A program made the position numbers and the translations under genes. Positions 16,411-25,436 of a stretch of 64,000 bases of DNA are shown here, piece after piece. Where the stretch lies: assembly GCA_038527375.1 (NCBI GenBank), contig JBCBFU010000012.1:7174-71173 (forward strand). Reading direction: 5' to 3'. The first letter of the stretch is position 1, and the number at the start of each line of letters is the position of its first letter. The DNA comes from Shimia_B sp038527375. GTDB lineage: Bacteria > Pseudomonadota > Alphaproteobacteria > Rhodobacterales > Rhodobacteraceae. The notes under the pieces are model-generated. The model did not search any database, was not told where the DNA came from, and was given only the letters and a program-made list of their open reading frames with translations.

Positions 16411-17205
16411 ATGCAAAAGATCGTCATCCACGCCGGGTTCCACAAAACCGCGACCACCACGGTTCAGCGATTTCTGGGGGCCAATCGGGACGCATTGCGC
16501 CCCATGGCCAAGGTCGTGCTGGCGTTCCAATTGCGGCACGCCACCGCCGCCGCCCATGTCATGAGCAACGCGCCATCGGCCGCACATCTGGCGGATTTCA
16601 GATCGGCGTTCGAGGATGTGCTGCGCGTGATGCCCCGCGACCGAAACATCATCCTGTCATCCGAGGATCTGATTGGCCGTGTCCCGGGGCGCGTCCCGGG
16701 CGACGCGTACCCGCAGGCGGAACACTTGGCCAAGGCAATGATGATGTCGATTTCGCGTGTCTTTTCAGATGAGTGTGAGGCGACCCTGATCCTTTCGCGC
16801 CGCGCGCCCGAAGACTGGATCGAAAGCGTGTGGTGGCAAAACCTGCGCAGTACGCGCATGACCCTGTCCCACGCAGCCTTTCGCGAGAGCATGGGCAGCG
16901 GTGATCCGCAACAGGGTGTGGTGGACCGGATGCAGGCGCATCTGGGGGCTGCGCGGGTTCAGGACTACGACATCGAACGCACGGCCTCGATCCCCGGTGG
17001 CGCGGCTTGGCCGCTCTTGCACATGATCGACATCCCCGACGCGATCATTCGCGATTTGACGCCCGTGTCCCCGCAAAACAGGCGCACGGTTCAGGGGCTT
17101 GAGGATGTGTTTCTGGCGCTCAACCGCAGCGATCTGAGCAAGGCAGGCGTCATGAACGCCAAGACGCTGATCTTGCGCTCCGCCCGCAGGCAGGCCCCGG
17201 AATAA
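16411..17205 (+). CDS. Sulfotransferase-like P-loop protein
   Basis: 264 residues. The N-terminus IVIHAGFHKTATTTVQRFL matches the PAPS phosphate-binding loop of bacterial sulfotransferase-like proteins (HxGxxKTGTTxxQ pattern). ILSSEDLIGR (about 85) and LILSRRAPEDWIESVWWQ (about 128) match the 3'-phosphate-binding region. The acceptor is unknown; relatives often act on surface glycans. It starts 16 bases after the DUF853 stop and ends 6 bases before the convergent CorC-type gene. Confidence 0.7.
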   Translation: MQKIVIHAGFHKTATTTVQRFLGANRDALRPMAKVVLAFQLRHATAAAHVMSNAPSAAHLADFRSAFEDVLRVMPRDRNIILSSEDLIGRVPGRVPGDAYPQAEHLAKAMMMSISRVFSDECEATLILSRRAPEDWIESVWWQNLRSTRMTLSHAAFRESMGSGDPQQGVVDRMQAHLGAARVQDYDIERTASIPGGAAWPLLHMIDIPDAIIRDLTPVSPQNRRTVQGLEDVFLALNRSDLSKAGVMNAKTLILRSARRQAPE

Positions 17206-17211
17206 AGCAGA

Positions 17212-18498
17212 TTAAAGCGCGCGCACCTTGAGCTTGGTGATGCGGTTGGCCTCTTTCTCCATTACCTCAAAGCGGAAGCCGTGGAAGCTGAAGACCTGAC
17301 CGGAGGTGGGGATCATCTGCGCCTCGTGAATGACCAGGCCAGCCACGGTGTTGGCTTCCTCATCGGGGAGGTTCCAGTCGTGGGCGCGGTTCAGATCGCG
17401 GATCGTCATGCTGCCATCCACCAGGAAATGCCCGTCCGCCGTGGTGGCGACCTCATCCTCGTCGGTGTCAAACTCATCCGTGATCTCGCCCACGATCTCT
17501 TCGAGAATGTCTTCGAGCGTGAGCAGGCCCTGCAACGCGCCGTATTCATCCACCACCAGCGCAAAATGTGTCCGGCGGCGCAGAAACTCGCGCATCTGGT
17601 CGTCGAGCGTGGTCGTCTCGGGCACGAAATAGGGCTCCATCGCCACGTCGAGCACGTCAAGTTCCGAGGCGTCCGCGCGCACCATGCGGTCCATCGCGCG
17701 GGCGAGGTCTTTGGCGTGGATGACACCCACGATGTTTTCGGGATCATCCTTGAACAGCGGCAGGCGCGTGTGGCGCGAGGCCAGCGATAGCGACAGGATG
17801 TCTGTCGCAGGCAGGCTCGCATCAATCATCTCGATGCCGGAGCGGTGCAGCATGATTTCTTCAACCGTGCGGTCACCCAGATCGAGCGCGCCGAGGATAC
17901 GGTCGCGATCCTCCTTTTCGACCACGCCCTCCTGATGGCCCAGCGTCAGCGCCCCCGCGATCTCCTCGCGCACCGCGAGGATGTTGCTGTCTGGGTCGAT
18001 CTGCACGCCGAAGATGCGCAACACGCCGCGCACAAGCACGCGCACGGCAGCCACGATGGGCGAGAACAGCCGCACCACAACCCCAATGGGGCGCGCCACG
18101 ATCGAGGCCGCAGTTTCCGCATTGGTGATCGCATAGGTCTTGGGCAGCACCTCGGCAAAGATCAGCACGAGCAGCGTCATCACCAGCGTCGCAAAGGCCA
18201 CACCGCTTTCCCCAAAGGCCCGCGTCATCAGCGCAGTCGCCAAAGAGGTCGCAAGGATGTTTACGAGGTTATTGCCCAGCAGGACCGACCCGATCAGCCT
18301 CTCGTTATCCTCGGTGATCTGGAGCGCTTTTTCGGCCCCTTTCGATCCCTTGTCGGCTTGCGCGCGCAATTTCCCGCGCGAGGCCGCGGTCAACGCTGTC
18401 TCGGACCCCGAGAAGAACCCGGACAGGACAAGAAGAAAAAGGATGGCCCCGGCGGTGAACCAAAAGGCGCTGTCAGCAAAAGCGGTTGGATCGTTCAT
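17212..18498 (-). CDS. HlyC/CorC (CNNM) family protein
   Basis: 428-residue membrane protein. An N-terminal DUF21 domain with four membrane segments (about 12-32, 68-90, 95-112, 125-150) carries GFFSGSETALTAAS. It is followed by a pair of CBS domains (about 205-330) and a C-terminal CorC_HlyC domain (about 345-425). Members are linked to magnesium or cobalt efflux and metal resistance. It is the last gene of a leftward group starting at 21176 and lies 38 bases after xerD. Confidence 0.9.
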   Translation of the reverse strand: MNDPTAFADSAFWFTAGAILFLLVLSGFFSGSETALTAASRGKLRAQADKGSKGAEKALQITEDNERLIGSVLLGNNLVNILATSLATALMTRAFGESGVAFATLVMTLLVLIFAEVLPKTYAITNAETAASIVARPIGVVVRLFSPIVAAVRVLVRGVLRIFGVQIDPDSNILAVREEIAGALTLGHQEGVVEKEDRDRILGALDLGDRTVEEIMLHRSGIEMIDASLPATDILSLSLASRHTRLPLFKDDPENIVGVIHAKDLARAMDRMVRADASELDVLDVAMEPYFVPETTTLDDQMREFLRRRTHFALVVDEYGALQGLLTLEDILEEIVGEITDEFDTDEDEVATTADGHFLVDGSMTIRDLNRAHDWNLPDEEANTVAGLVIHEAQMIPTSGQVFSFHGFRFEVMEKEANRITKLKVRAL

Positions 18499-18536
18499 AA
18501 GCGGGATATGCGGGCGGATCGCGCCGCTGGCAAGGT

Positions 18537-19445
18537 TTAGTCGTCCGCCAAGGGGTGATGTTCCATCACCAAGGCCCGCAACCGCTCCTCCAACACGTGG
18601 GTGTAGATTTCAGTCGTGGCTACATCCGCGTGCCCGAGCAGCACCTGGATGGAGCGCAGATCGGCCCCGTTGGCCAACAGATGCGTGGCGAAGGCATGGC
18701 GCAGGGTGTGGGGTGTGACTTTGGAGGGCGTTACCCCAGCCTGCACCGCGATCTCCTTGATCATCAGGTAAAACGCGTTGCGCGTCAGGTGGCCGGATGC
18801 CCCACGCGATGGGAACAGAAATTTGGACGCCGGCCCGTCCTCGGCGTCCAGATGCGCGATCCAGTCGGCCAGCGCCGTGCGCGCGGGCGGGGACAGGGGC
18901 ACCATGCGTTCCTTGCCGCCCTTGCCTTTGACCAGCAGCATCCGGGGGTCGCCGCGTGCGGCGCTGAGGGGGAGGCTGACCAATTCACTGACCCGCATGC
19001 CGGTCGCGTAGAGAACCTCCATCAGGCAGGTCGCGCGCAGGCGGGCGGGTGGGGTGCGCCCGTGGTCGCGGGCAGCCGCCAGCAGGGCATCGACCTCCTC
19101 GGTCGACAGGGTCTTTGGCAGGCGCTTGTCCCGGCCGGGTCCCCGGATTTGCAAAGCCGGGTTGTCGGTGCGCAGGCCCTCTTCGAACGCAAAGCGGAAA
19201 AGTTGGCGCAGGGAGGACAGCCGCCGCGCCCGGGTGGCCCGGGCAAGCCCTTGGGCCTCGCAATGGATCAGGTAATCCTCGATCTGGGCACGCGTCACGG
19301 TGGCGAACCCGGTGCCGTGATCGGCCATCCAGTCTGCCGCTTGCTTCAAATCCCGGGCGTAGCCGGCTTGCGTGTTGGGGGAAGCATCGAGCTCTGCCGC
19401 CTGCGCGTCGATAAACGCGGAAATCCAGTGGATATCTGACGTCAT
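18537..19445 (-). CDS. xerD: XerD-type tyrosine recombinase
   Basis: 302-residue site-specific recombinase that resolves chromosome dimers at dif together with XerC. The full catalytic set is present: R151 (TGMRVSEL), K175 (GKGGKER), H246 and R249 (PHTLRHAF), H272 (GHADVATTEIY) and nucleophile Y281. Residues 1-90 are the SAM-like core-binding domain. Length is that of XerC/D, not of phage integrases. Its ATG overlaps the stop of the preceding 532-residue gene by 4 bases. XerD is preferred over XerC by overall motif spacing, with moderate certainty. Confidence 0.9.
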   Translation of the reverse strand: MTSDIHWISAFIDAQAAELDASPNTQAGYARDLKQAADWMADHGTGFATVTRAQIEDYLIHCEAQGLARATRARRLSSLRQLFRFAFEEGLRTDNPALQIRGPGRDKRLPKTLSTEEVDALLAAARDHGRTPPARLRATCLMEVLYATGMRVSELVSLPLSAARGDPRMLLVKGKGGKERMVPLSPPARTALADWIAHLDAEDGPASKFLFPSRGASGHLTRNAFYLMIKEIAVQAGVTPSKVTPHTLRHAFATHLLANGADLRSIQVLLGHADVATTEIYTHVLEERLRALVMEHHPLADD

Positions 19446-21040
19446 GTGCCGTCCAGAAGGAGCGACAGCGCGCTCTGACGCGCGGTGTCTTCCAACCCGA
19501 CCGACCGCAGAAAGCCCAACGCGCCGCCGAGGCCGCTGATATCGCCCTCCCGCGCCTCGCTGATGCGGCGCATTGCGGTGAGGATCGCCAGACCCAGCTC
19601 ACCCTCGGCGGCGAGGGACTGCAAATCCGATTGCGGAATATCGAGACCAAAGGCAGGCGCAATCGCCGCCTCCAGCGGCGTCGCAGCCACCGCCGCATCC
19701 GTATCGCCCAGCGCCACAGCGGCGGCAAAGCCGGGTGCATCGGCCAAATCGGCGGCGCGTTCATAGTCTGGCGACAACAGCAGCACGCGCGCGCGCACTG
19801 CGGCGGGTGCCGCCGCCAAGGGCAGTGATCCCGTTAGGCGCGGTGCAAACATGCGTGCAAAGGCGGCGTCCAGTCCGACCGCTGCCATCGCGCCCTCGGC
19901 CCGGGGCAGGGCGGTGCCAATGGCGCCCGGATCGCGGGTCGCAAGCGCACGGTCGAGCCTCTGGATCGCCTCGGCCCGGTCCCAAACCCCGCCCGAGGCG
20001 GCTGGGATACGTTGGGTGTAAAGCCCCAGCAATTGGTTGGGTTCAATCGCACCTGTTGCGGCCAGCCGTTCGGCGGCATCGAGCTGCGCTTTCCACCCCA
20101 TGTTGGGCGACAGATCCGCCGCCGCGAAAGGTCGCGGGAGATCAGCAGTGGAGAGCGGCGCGCCAATCGCCTCGTAGAGCCTGAAGTCGAGAGGCGAGAC
20201 TTCGCCGTCGCCAACGGGCGGCGGGCCATCATCGGCCAGATCGGGCTCCAGAAACTGCGCAAGGAGCGTGGTGCTGCGGTCGTCCAGCGCCCCAATAACC
20301 GAGGCCGATTGCAATGTCAGCGCCGCCGCCGACCAATCCTGCCCCCGGGCCAGGCAAAAGACCCGCAAGCCCAGATCGTCCGACAGGTGCGGTTGCCCCG
20401 ACAGCGCCCCGCAGGCGGCATCGCTTTCACCGGTCAACAGCGCCACGTCTGCGGCCCGGGCAAAAACCGCCGGTGTCAGCGGGGACGCCTGATCCAACAG
20501 GGCCTGTGCTTGTGGCAGGGCGCCCAGGCGGGTCAACACGGATGTCCGCGTCAACAAGAACGCGTCCCCCGCAGCGCCGGCGGGGGCGGAGGCCTCTGCC
20601 AAGAGCAGGCGCAATCGAAGGTCGGCCAGGGGCAGGGGGAGCACATCCGGCAAGGCGTCAAAGGCCCGCGCGATTTGATCGGCCTGCGACCGGGACCACA
20701 GATCCGGCGGCAGGCCCGATGTTGCCTGCGGCAACAGCCCGACGCCCCCCTGTGCTGCCGGATCAAGGGGGGTGGCCGTCACTTGCGGGGCGGCGGCGCC
20801 GTCGGCGACAGGGGCCTCGTTCGGTTGTTGATCGCTCGGCGGGGTGGCCGCCAGCTCCTCCAGCCAAGGGATGGCGGAGAGGGGGGCCAAGGGCGCAGGC
20901 TCAGCTTGATCGCCTTGCGACGCCAATCCGGGTTGTTGCGCGGTCTGGGCTAGCAAAGGCGCAGCCATAACACCGGCCCACATCAGCAAGGCGGCAATGA
21001 TCCGGGTCGGGTTGGATTTCGGGTAAGGTCTAGAAATCAA
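19442..21040 (-). CDS. Exported hypothetical protein (532 aa), coupled to xerD
   Basis: I recognise no family. A TTG start at 21040 gives a sensible signal peptide: basic N-terminus (ISRPYPKSNPTR), hydrophobic core, cleavage near APLLAQ. A low-complexity Ala/Pro/Gln/Asp stretch (about 35-110) follows, then a long Ala/Leu-rich, mostly helical region with ALPQAQALLDQASPL-type repeats suggesting a TPR-like solenoid in the periplasm. The gene overlaps the 48-residue gene before it by 11 bases and xerD after it by 4. ATG codons further in would cut into the signal peptide. Confidence 0.7.
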   Translation of the reverse strand: MISRPYPKSNPTRIIAALLMWAGVMAAPLLAQTAQQPGLASQGDQAEPAPLAPLSAIPWLEELAATPPSDQQPNEAPVADGAAAPQVTATPLDPAAQGGVGLLPQATSGLPPDLWSRSQADQIARAFDALPDVLPLPLADLRLRLLLAEASAPAGAAGDAFLLTRTSVLTRLGALPQAQALLDQASPLTPAVFARAADVALLTGESDAACGALSGQPHLSDDLGLRVFCLARGQDWSAAALTLQSASVIGALDDRSTTLLAQFLEPDLADDGPPPVGDGEVSPLDFRLYEAIGAPLSTADLPRPFAAADLSPNMGWKAQLDAAERLAATGAIEPNQLLGLYTQRIPAASGGVWDRAEAIQRLDRALATRDPGAIGTALPRAEGAMAAVGLDAAFARMFAPRLTGSLPLAAAPAAVRARVLLLSPDYERAADLADAPGFAAAVALGDTDAAVAATPLEAAIAPAFGLDIPQSDLQSLAAEGELGLAILTAMRRISEAREGDISGLGGALGFLRSVGLEDTARQSALSLLLDGT

Positions 21041-21176
21041 GCTCAACAGGCACCGTGACCGTCTGTTGCGGGGGCGAGAAATCGGCACCCAAAATGGGCC
21101 CCAGATAAGCATAGCCGATCAGACCCAAGCCGGCCAAGACCGCGAGCGAAAACAAAAACTTGAGCATTCGCCACAT
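21030..21176 (-). CDS. Small single-pass membrane protein (48 aa)
   Basis: No family recognised. Residues 5-28 (LKFLFSLAVLAGLGLIGYAYLG) form one membrane helix with a basic N-terminus. A short polar tail ends in TVTVPVELDF and probably lies in the periplasm. It is first in the leftward run ending with the CorC-type gene, and its stop overlaps the start of the 532-residue gene. A second ATG at 21167 is possible. Confidence 0.65.
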   Translation of the reverse strand: MWRMLKFLFSLAVLAGLGLIGYAYLGPILGADFSPPQQTVTVPVELDF

Positions 21177-21370
21177 GGACCGCCGCCTTATTGCCTCGGG
21201 GTTGGGGGATGGTTGGCGAATGCGCGCGCAAACGCTCCGTCCCTGATTTGAGTGGCATATATATATGGCCTTTTCCCGATATTCACGCCATTCAAGGCGC
21301 GTTCGCAAGCCATAAGCAAGCCTTGGCCGATCTTTGCTGCCAAGGGCCCCGATGACAGGACCCGCCGACC

Positions 21371-21928
21371 ATGGTCTCCCGCCCACTGACACTCAGGAAA
21401 ACGGTTGTTCTTGTGGGGATGATGGGCGCGGGCAAGACAGCGATCGGGCGCGCGCTCGCCACCCAACTGGGCGTGGCGTTCCGCGATAGCGACCAAGTGC
21501 TGGAAGACGCGGCCAACATGACAATCCCCGAGATTTTCGCGCGCGACGGCGAGGCCTTCTTTCGCGAGAAAGAGATGCAGGTGATCGCCCGTCTGATGGA
21601 CGCGGACCCCGCGGTGCTGTCCACCGGTGGCGGTGCCTTTCTCGATCCGCGCACACGGGACGTCATCGCGGACAAGGGTGTGGCGGTGTGGCTCGATGCC
21701 GATCTCGATATCCTGTGGGAGCGCGTCCGACACAAGAACACGCGGCCCCTGCTGCGCACGCCCAATCCGCGGCAAACCCTGTCGGACTTGCTGGATGCAC
21801 GCCGCCCCGTCTATGCGCAGGCGGATTTGCGCGCTGAGGCCCAACCGCACTATTCCATTGATGACATGACAGCCGCGGTGATCGACACGCTGGCGGCCCG
21901 CCCCGACGTTCTGGAGGACCGGCCATGA
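21371..21928 (+). CDS. aroK: Shikimate kinase
   Basis: 185-residue cytoplasmic kinase making shikimate 3-phosphate in aromatic amino acid synthesis. The P-loop GMMGAGKT is at residues 16-23, the shikimate-binding DSD (FRDSDQ) near 40, and STGGGAFL near 84. The lid arginine region is HKNTRPLL, followed by RRPVYAQAD. Length fits the family. Its stop overlaps the aroB ATG (ATGA). It is divergent from the 48-residue membrane protein, with a 194-base AT-containing promoter region between them. Confidence 0.96.
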   Translation: MVSRPLTLRKTVVLVGMMGAGKTAIGRALATQLGVAFRDSDQVLEDAANMTIPEIFARDGEAFFREKEMQVIARLMDADPAVLSTGGGAFLDPRTRDVIADKGVAVWLDADLDILWERVRHKNTRPLLRTPNPRQTLSDLLDARRPVYAQADLRAEAQPHYSIDDMTAAVIDTLAARPDVLEDRP

Positions 21929-23040
21929 CCGAAATCGCAGCCAAAACCGTCCATGTGCCCTTGGGGGATCGCGCCTATGACGTGTTGGTGGGGCCAGAGC
22001 TCTTGCCGCAGGCGGGCACGCTCATCGCGCCGTTTCTGCGCCGCCCCCGGGTCGCGATCGTCACCGATGACACGGTGGGTCCTCTCCACCTTGCAACGCT
22101 GGAGCGCGCACTGGCGGGCGAGGGCATTGCGACCTCGGCCCTGACCCTGCCCGCGGGCGAGGCCACCAAAAGCTGGGGCCCGTTTCAGCAGACGGTCGAG
22201 TGGCTGTTGTCGGAAAAGATCGAACGCCGTGACGTGGTCGTGGCCTTGGGCGGCGGTGTGATCGGGGACCTTGTGGGCTTTGCCGCCGCCATCCTGCGCC
22301 GGGGCGTGCGCTTCGTTCAGGTCCCGACCTCCCTTTTGGCGCAGGTCGATAGCTCGGTGGGCGGCAAGACCGGGATCAACGCGCCCCATGGCAAGAACCT
22401 GATCGGGGCCTTTCACCAGCCTTCGCTTGTGCTGGCGGACACCGCGATCCTGTCCACGCTCACCCCGCGCGATTTCCTCGCGGGCTATGGCGAGGTCGTG
22501 AAATACGGTCTCTTGGGCAACGCGACCTTCTTTGATTGGCTCGAAAAGCATGGGCCAGCGCTGGCCGCAGGCGACATGGACGCGCGGGTCGAGGCGGTGC
22601 GCATGTCCGTACAGATGAAGGCCGATATCGTCGTGCGCGATGAGACCGAACAGGGGGACCGCGCGCTTTTGAACCTCGGCCACACGTTCTGCCACGCGCT
22701 CGAGGCCGCGACGGGATATTCCGACCGTCTGCTCCACGGTGAGGGCGTCGCGATCGGCTGCGCCCTTGCCGCCGATCTGTCCGCGCGGATGGGCCTTGGC
22801 GCGCAAGAGGACCCATCGCGTGTATCGGCGCATCTCGAAGAGATGGGCATGAAACGCCGACTCGCAGATATCCCGGGGAACCTTCCCGAGACTGACGCGC
22901 TTATCGATCTGATGGGGCAGGACAAGAAGGTCGTCGACGGTGCCCTGCGCTTTGTGCTGATGAACGGGATCGGGAACGCCTTTGTGTCGGATGACGTGAC
23001 CCACCACGATCTCGCCGCCGTGCTCGAGGCCACACGGTGA
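21925..23040 (+). CDS. aroB: 3-dehydroquinate synthase
   Basis: 371-residue NAD- and metal-dependent enzyme converting DAHP to 3-dehydroquinate. The NAD-binding segment is LGGGVIGDLVGFAAA, and PTSLLAQVDSSVGGKTGIN is the family signature. Metal ligands lie in DETEQGDRALLNLGHTFCHALE and LLHGEGVAIG. Length matches (about 370). It is coupled to aroK by 4 bases, and its TGA overlaps the GTG of the following hydrolase gene. Confidence 0.96.
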   Translation: MTEIAAKTVHVPLGDRAYDVLVGPELLPQAGTLIAPFLRRPRVAIVTDDTVGPLHLATLERALAGEGIATSALTLPAGEATKSWGPFQQTVEWLLSEKIERRDVVVALGGGVIGDLVGFAAAILRRGVRFVQVPTSLLAQVDSSVGGKTGINAPHGKNLIGAFHQPSLVLADTAILSTLTPRDFLAGYGEVVKYGLLGNATFFDWLEKHGPALAAGDMDARVEAVRMSVQMKADIVVRDETEQGDRALLNLGHTFCHALEAATGYSDRLLHGEGVAIGCALAADLSARMGLGAQEDPSRVSAHLEEMGMKRRLADIPGNLPETDALIDLMGQDKKVVDGALRFVLMNGIGNAFVSDDVTHHDLAAVLEATR

Positions 23041-24098
23041 GGCTCGCGCTCGCGGCATGTGTGATGCTGACGCTCGCCGCTTGCGTGAACACCCGCGTTC
23101 CGCAAATGGCGCCGCCCAGCGCAGCCGCGACCCAACACCCCATCCATGTCGCGACCTTGCAAATCCCCGACCCAACCGCCTCCTTCTTTGGTGCGGATCG
23201 CGTCGATACCGCCAGCTTTGGACGCGTGACCATTGGTGTCCCGCCCAGCCATATGGCCGGTCAGATCGAATGGCCCCCTTTGAACGGGGCCGCCGATCCG
23301 GACCGGCATTTCACGGTCTCTTCGGTCGAACGCTTTGACAGCCGCGCGGCGATGATCGCCGATATCGGCCGGTCCGAGGAAACGCTGGTATACGTGCATG
23401 GTTTCAACACCAATGCCGCCGAGGCGGTGCATCAACTGGCCCAAATCCGCCACGACTTTGAAATCGATGGCCCCACGCTCAGCTATGTGTGGCCGTCGGC
23501 GGGGGATGTGCGCGGCTACCTCTACGACCGCGACAGCGTGCTCTTTGCGCGCAGCGATCTGGAACAAACGCTCGACGCGCTCACGGATCGCGGCGGCGAT
23601 GTGATCCTTGTGGCGCATTCGCTGGGATCGCTGCTGGTGATGGAAACACTGCGCCAACTCGCGCTGTCGGGCGATCGCGCCACGCTGTCGCGTATCGCAG
23701 GCGTTATCCTTGTCGCCCCCGACCTCGACCCGGAAGTGTTCAAAAGACAGGCCGAAGAGATCGGGACGCTGCCAGACCCCTTCGTCATCTTTGCCACGCA
23801 AGAAGACCGCGTCCTGCGCCTGTCGTCACTGATCTACGGACGCTCGTCGCGGCTGGGATCGATCCGCTCGTCCGAGGATATCGACGATCTGCCCGTGACC
23901 GTGATTGATGTCAGCGACTTTGCAAACGGCCAATCCGGCAACCACCTTGTCGCGTTGACCTCACCGGCGTTGATCCAGCTGCTGTCGAACGGACGCTCAG
24001 GCGAGGATCCCTTGGCGTTTGAGAAGCTGGCGTCCTACATCCTGACCGAACCCCGCCGCGCACAGCGCATCGCGGGTCTAAGCCCCACGGGAGAGTGA
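23037..24098 (+). CDS. Alpha/beta hydrolase (DUF900), predicted lipoprotein
   Basis: 353 residues. The N-terminus ends in a lipobox (LTLAAC, Cys near residue 16), so the protein is probably anchored to a membrane by lipid. The DUF900 hydrolase core has VYVHGFN (oxyanion region) and the nucleophile elbow AHSLGS, with the serine near residue 202. A later ATQEDR supplies a candidate acid, and GNHL a candidate histidine. The substrate is unknown. The GTG start overlaps the aroB stop; its place in an aromatic-pathway operon looks like simple co-transcription. Confidence 0.85.
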   Translation: MRLALAACVMLTLAACVNTRVPQMAPPSAAATQHPIHVATLQIPDPTASFFGADRVDTASFGRVTIGVPPSHMAGQIEWPPLNGAADPDRHFTVSSVERFDSRAAMIADIGRSEETLVYVHGFNTNAAEAVHQLAQIRHDFEIDGPTLSYVWPSAGDVRGYLYDRDSVLFARSDLEQTLDALTDRGGDVILVAHSLGSLLVMETLRQLALSGDRATLSRIAGVILVAPDLDPEVFKRQAEEIGTLPDPFVIFATQEDRVLRLSSLIYGRSSRLGSIRSSEDIDDLPVTVIDVSDFANGQSGNHLVALTSPALIQLLSNGRSGEDPLAFEKLASYILTEPRRAQRIAGLSPTGE

Positions 24099-24109
24099 CC
24101 TTCGGCGTA

Positions 24110-24136
24110 AGGCGGTGATCGTTCAGCGCACCGCCT
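24110..24136. terminator. Hairpin between convergent hydrolase and ssb genes
   Basis: AGGCGGTG (24110-24117) and CACCGCCT (24129-24136) form a perfect 8-bp stem with an 11-base loop between two convergent stops. No clear T-tract is present on the plus strand, so it may be a weak bidirectional terminator. Confidence 0.5.
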
Positions 24137-24150
24137 CACCGCCGGGTGTT

Positions 24151-24678
24151 TTAGAACGGGATTTCGTCGTCGATGTCTGCCGCAGGCGCTCCGCCACCGT
24201 ACCCGCCAGAGGGCGCGCCGCCGCCGCCACCATAGCTGCCGCCACCGCCACCTGACGACTGATCGCGCATGTAGCCACCGCCACCGCCCGATCCACCGCC
24301 GTAGTCGCCGCCGCCCCCGCCGGAGTTACGCCCGTCGAGCATGGTCAGGTTGCCCGCATAGTTGCGCAGCACGACCTCGGTCGAATAGCGGTCCTGACCG
24401 TTTTGGTCTTGCCACTTACGGGTCTCCAACTGGCCTTCCAGATAAACCTTCGATCCTTTGCGCAGGTATTGCTCGGCGATGCGCACCAGACCTTCGTTAA
24501 AGATCGCGACCGTGTGCCATTCCGTCTTTTCCCGACGCTCGCCGGTGTTGCGATCCTTCCAGTTTTCCGAGGTCGCGATCCGCAGGTTGCACACCTTGCC
24601 GCCGTTCTGGAAATTCCGCACCTCGGGGTCCTGACCCAGATTGCCGATCAGGATGACTTTGTTCACAGACCCGGCCAT
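24151..24678 (-). CDS. ssb: Single-stranded DNA-binding protein
   Basis: 175 residues. The OB-fold domain (about 1-112) begins MAGSVNKVILIGNLGQDPE and includes WHTVAIFNEGL and KVYLEGQLETRKW. A glycine-rich, disordered linker (about 118-165) leads to the acidic tip DDEIPF, which docks replication and repair partners such as RecG and RecQ. GGAGGCGCG lies just before the ATG. I do not see a GTTC-N7-GTTC LexA box in the 136-base region shared with the lytic transglycosylase gene. Confidence 0.97.
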   Translation of the reverse strand: MAGSVNKVILIGNLGQDPEVRNFQNGGKVCNLRIATSENWKDRNTGERREKTEWHTVAIFNEGLVRIAEQYLRKGSKVYLEGQLETRKWQDQNGQDRYSTEVVLRNYAGNLTMLDGRNSGGGGGDYGGGSGGGGGYMRDQSSGGGGGSYGGGGGAPSGGYGGGAPAADIDDEIPF

Positions 24679-24814
24679 GGCGCGCCTCCTTCGATTCTGT
24701 CTTGGTGTTGTTTCAAACTTTCACCTTTTCTGGGTTAATGACCGGTGAATGTCCACGGGTGGTGGCGTGTTGCCCACAACTTCCTATATGCTGAGAGGAT
24801 CAGGAGGGGACAGC

Positions 24815-25402
24815 ATGCGCGTTGTGGTGCTGAGTATCGGAGTCTTGTGCCTCGCGGCGACCGCGCCGCTGGCGCAACAGACGTCCGGGTCGACCAAATC
24901 GCGCGCCTCCCTGTTCAAATCCCAACTGGATGTGCTCGATAACCGCGCGGCCTCGCAATATTCCAATTCGGTGCGGCTCAAGCCGCAGCCGATTCCGGAC
25001 GTCTCGCGCTTCGCCGCTCCCCGCTATGCGGGCAGCTACAAGGGCCCATACCTCGCGCTGGCCCGCGACGCGGCCCGCCGCCACGGCATCCCCGAGGACC
25101 TCTTCCTGCGGCTCGTCCAGCAGGAAAGCGCGTGGAACCCCAAGGCCAAATCCCATGCCGGGGCCTACGGTTTGGCTCAACTCATGCCCGCCACAGCGCG
25201 CTACCTGCGCGTGGACCCGACCGACCCGCGCCAAAACCTCGAAGGCGGCGCGCGCTACCTGGCGGAACAGTACCGCAAGTTCGGCTCTTGGCGGCTCGCG
25301 CTTGCCGCCTACAACGCCGGTCCCCACAGGGTGGAGCAATACGGCGGCGTACCCCCGTTCAAGGAAACCCAGAATTACGTGAAGATCATTCTGGGAAGCT
25401 GA
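24815..25402 (+). CDS. Lytic transglycosylase, SLT domain
   Basis: 195-residue periplasmic muramidase-like enzyme that cleaves peptidoglycan with 1,6-anhydro formation. The signal peptide spans residues 1-21 (cleavage after APLAQ). The SLT domain starts near residue 75. Its catalytic glutamate is in LVQQESAWNPKAKS, followed by GAYGLAQLMPATA, ARYLAEQYRKF and LAAYNAGP. The start at ATG 24815 follows a strong Shine-Dalgarno (CAGGAGGGGA); an in-frame ATG at 24749 lacks one. It is divergent from ssb. Confidence 0.92.
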   Translation: MRVVVLSIGVLCLAATAPLAQQTSGSTKSRASLFKSQLDVLDNRAASQYSNSVRLKPQPIPDVSRFAAPRYAGSYKGPYLALARDAARRHGIPEDLFLRLVQQESAWNPKAKSHAGAYGLAQLMPATARYLRVDPTDPRQNLEGGARYLAEQYRKFGSWRLALAAYNAGPHRVEQYGGVPPFKETQNYVKIILGS

Positions 25403-25436
25403 GGCGCGGGAGCTGAGGCCCGCGCGCCCCTGAACC

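Noticed and set aside
21256..21267. CATATATATATG palindrome as a possible dif site
   Set aside because: It is near xerD but lacks the paired XerC/XerD arms of an alphaproteobacterial dif. More likely an AT-rich promoter element of aroK or the 48-residue gene.
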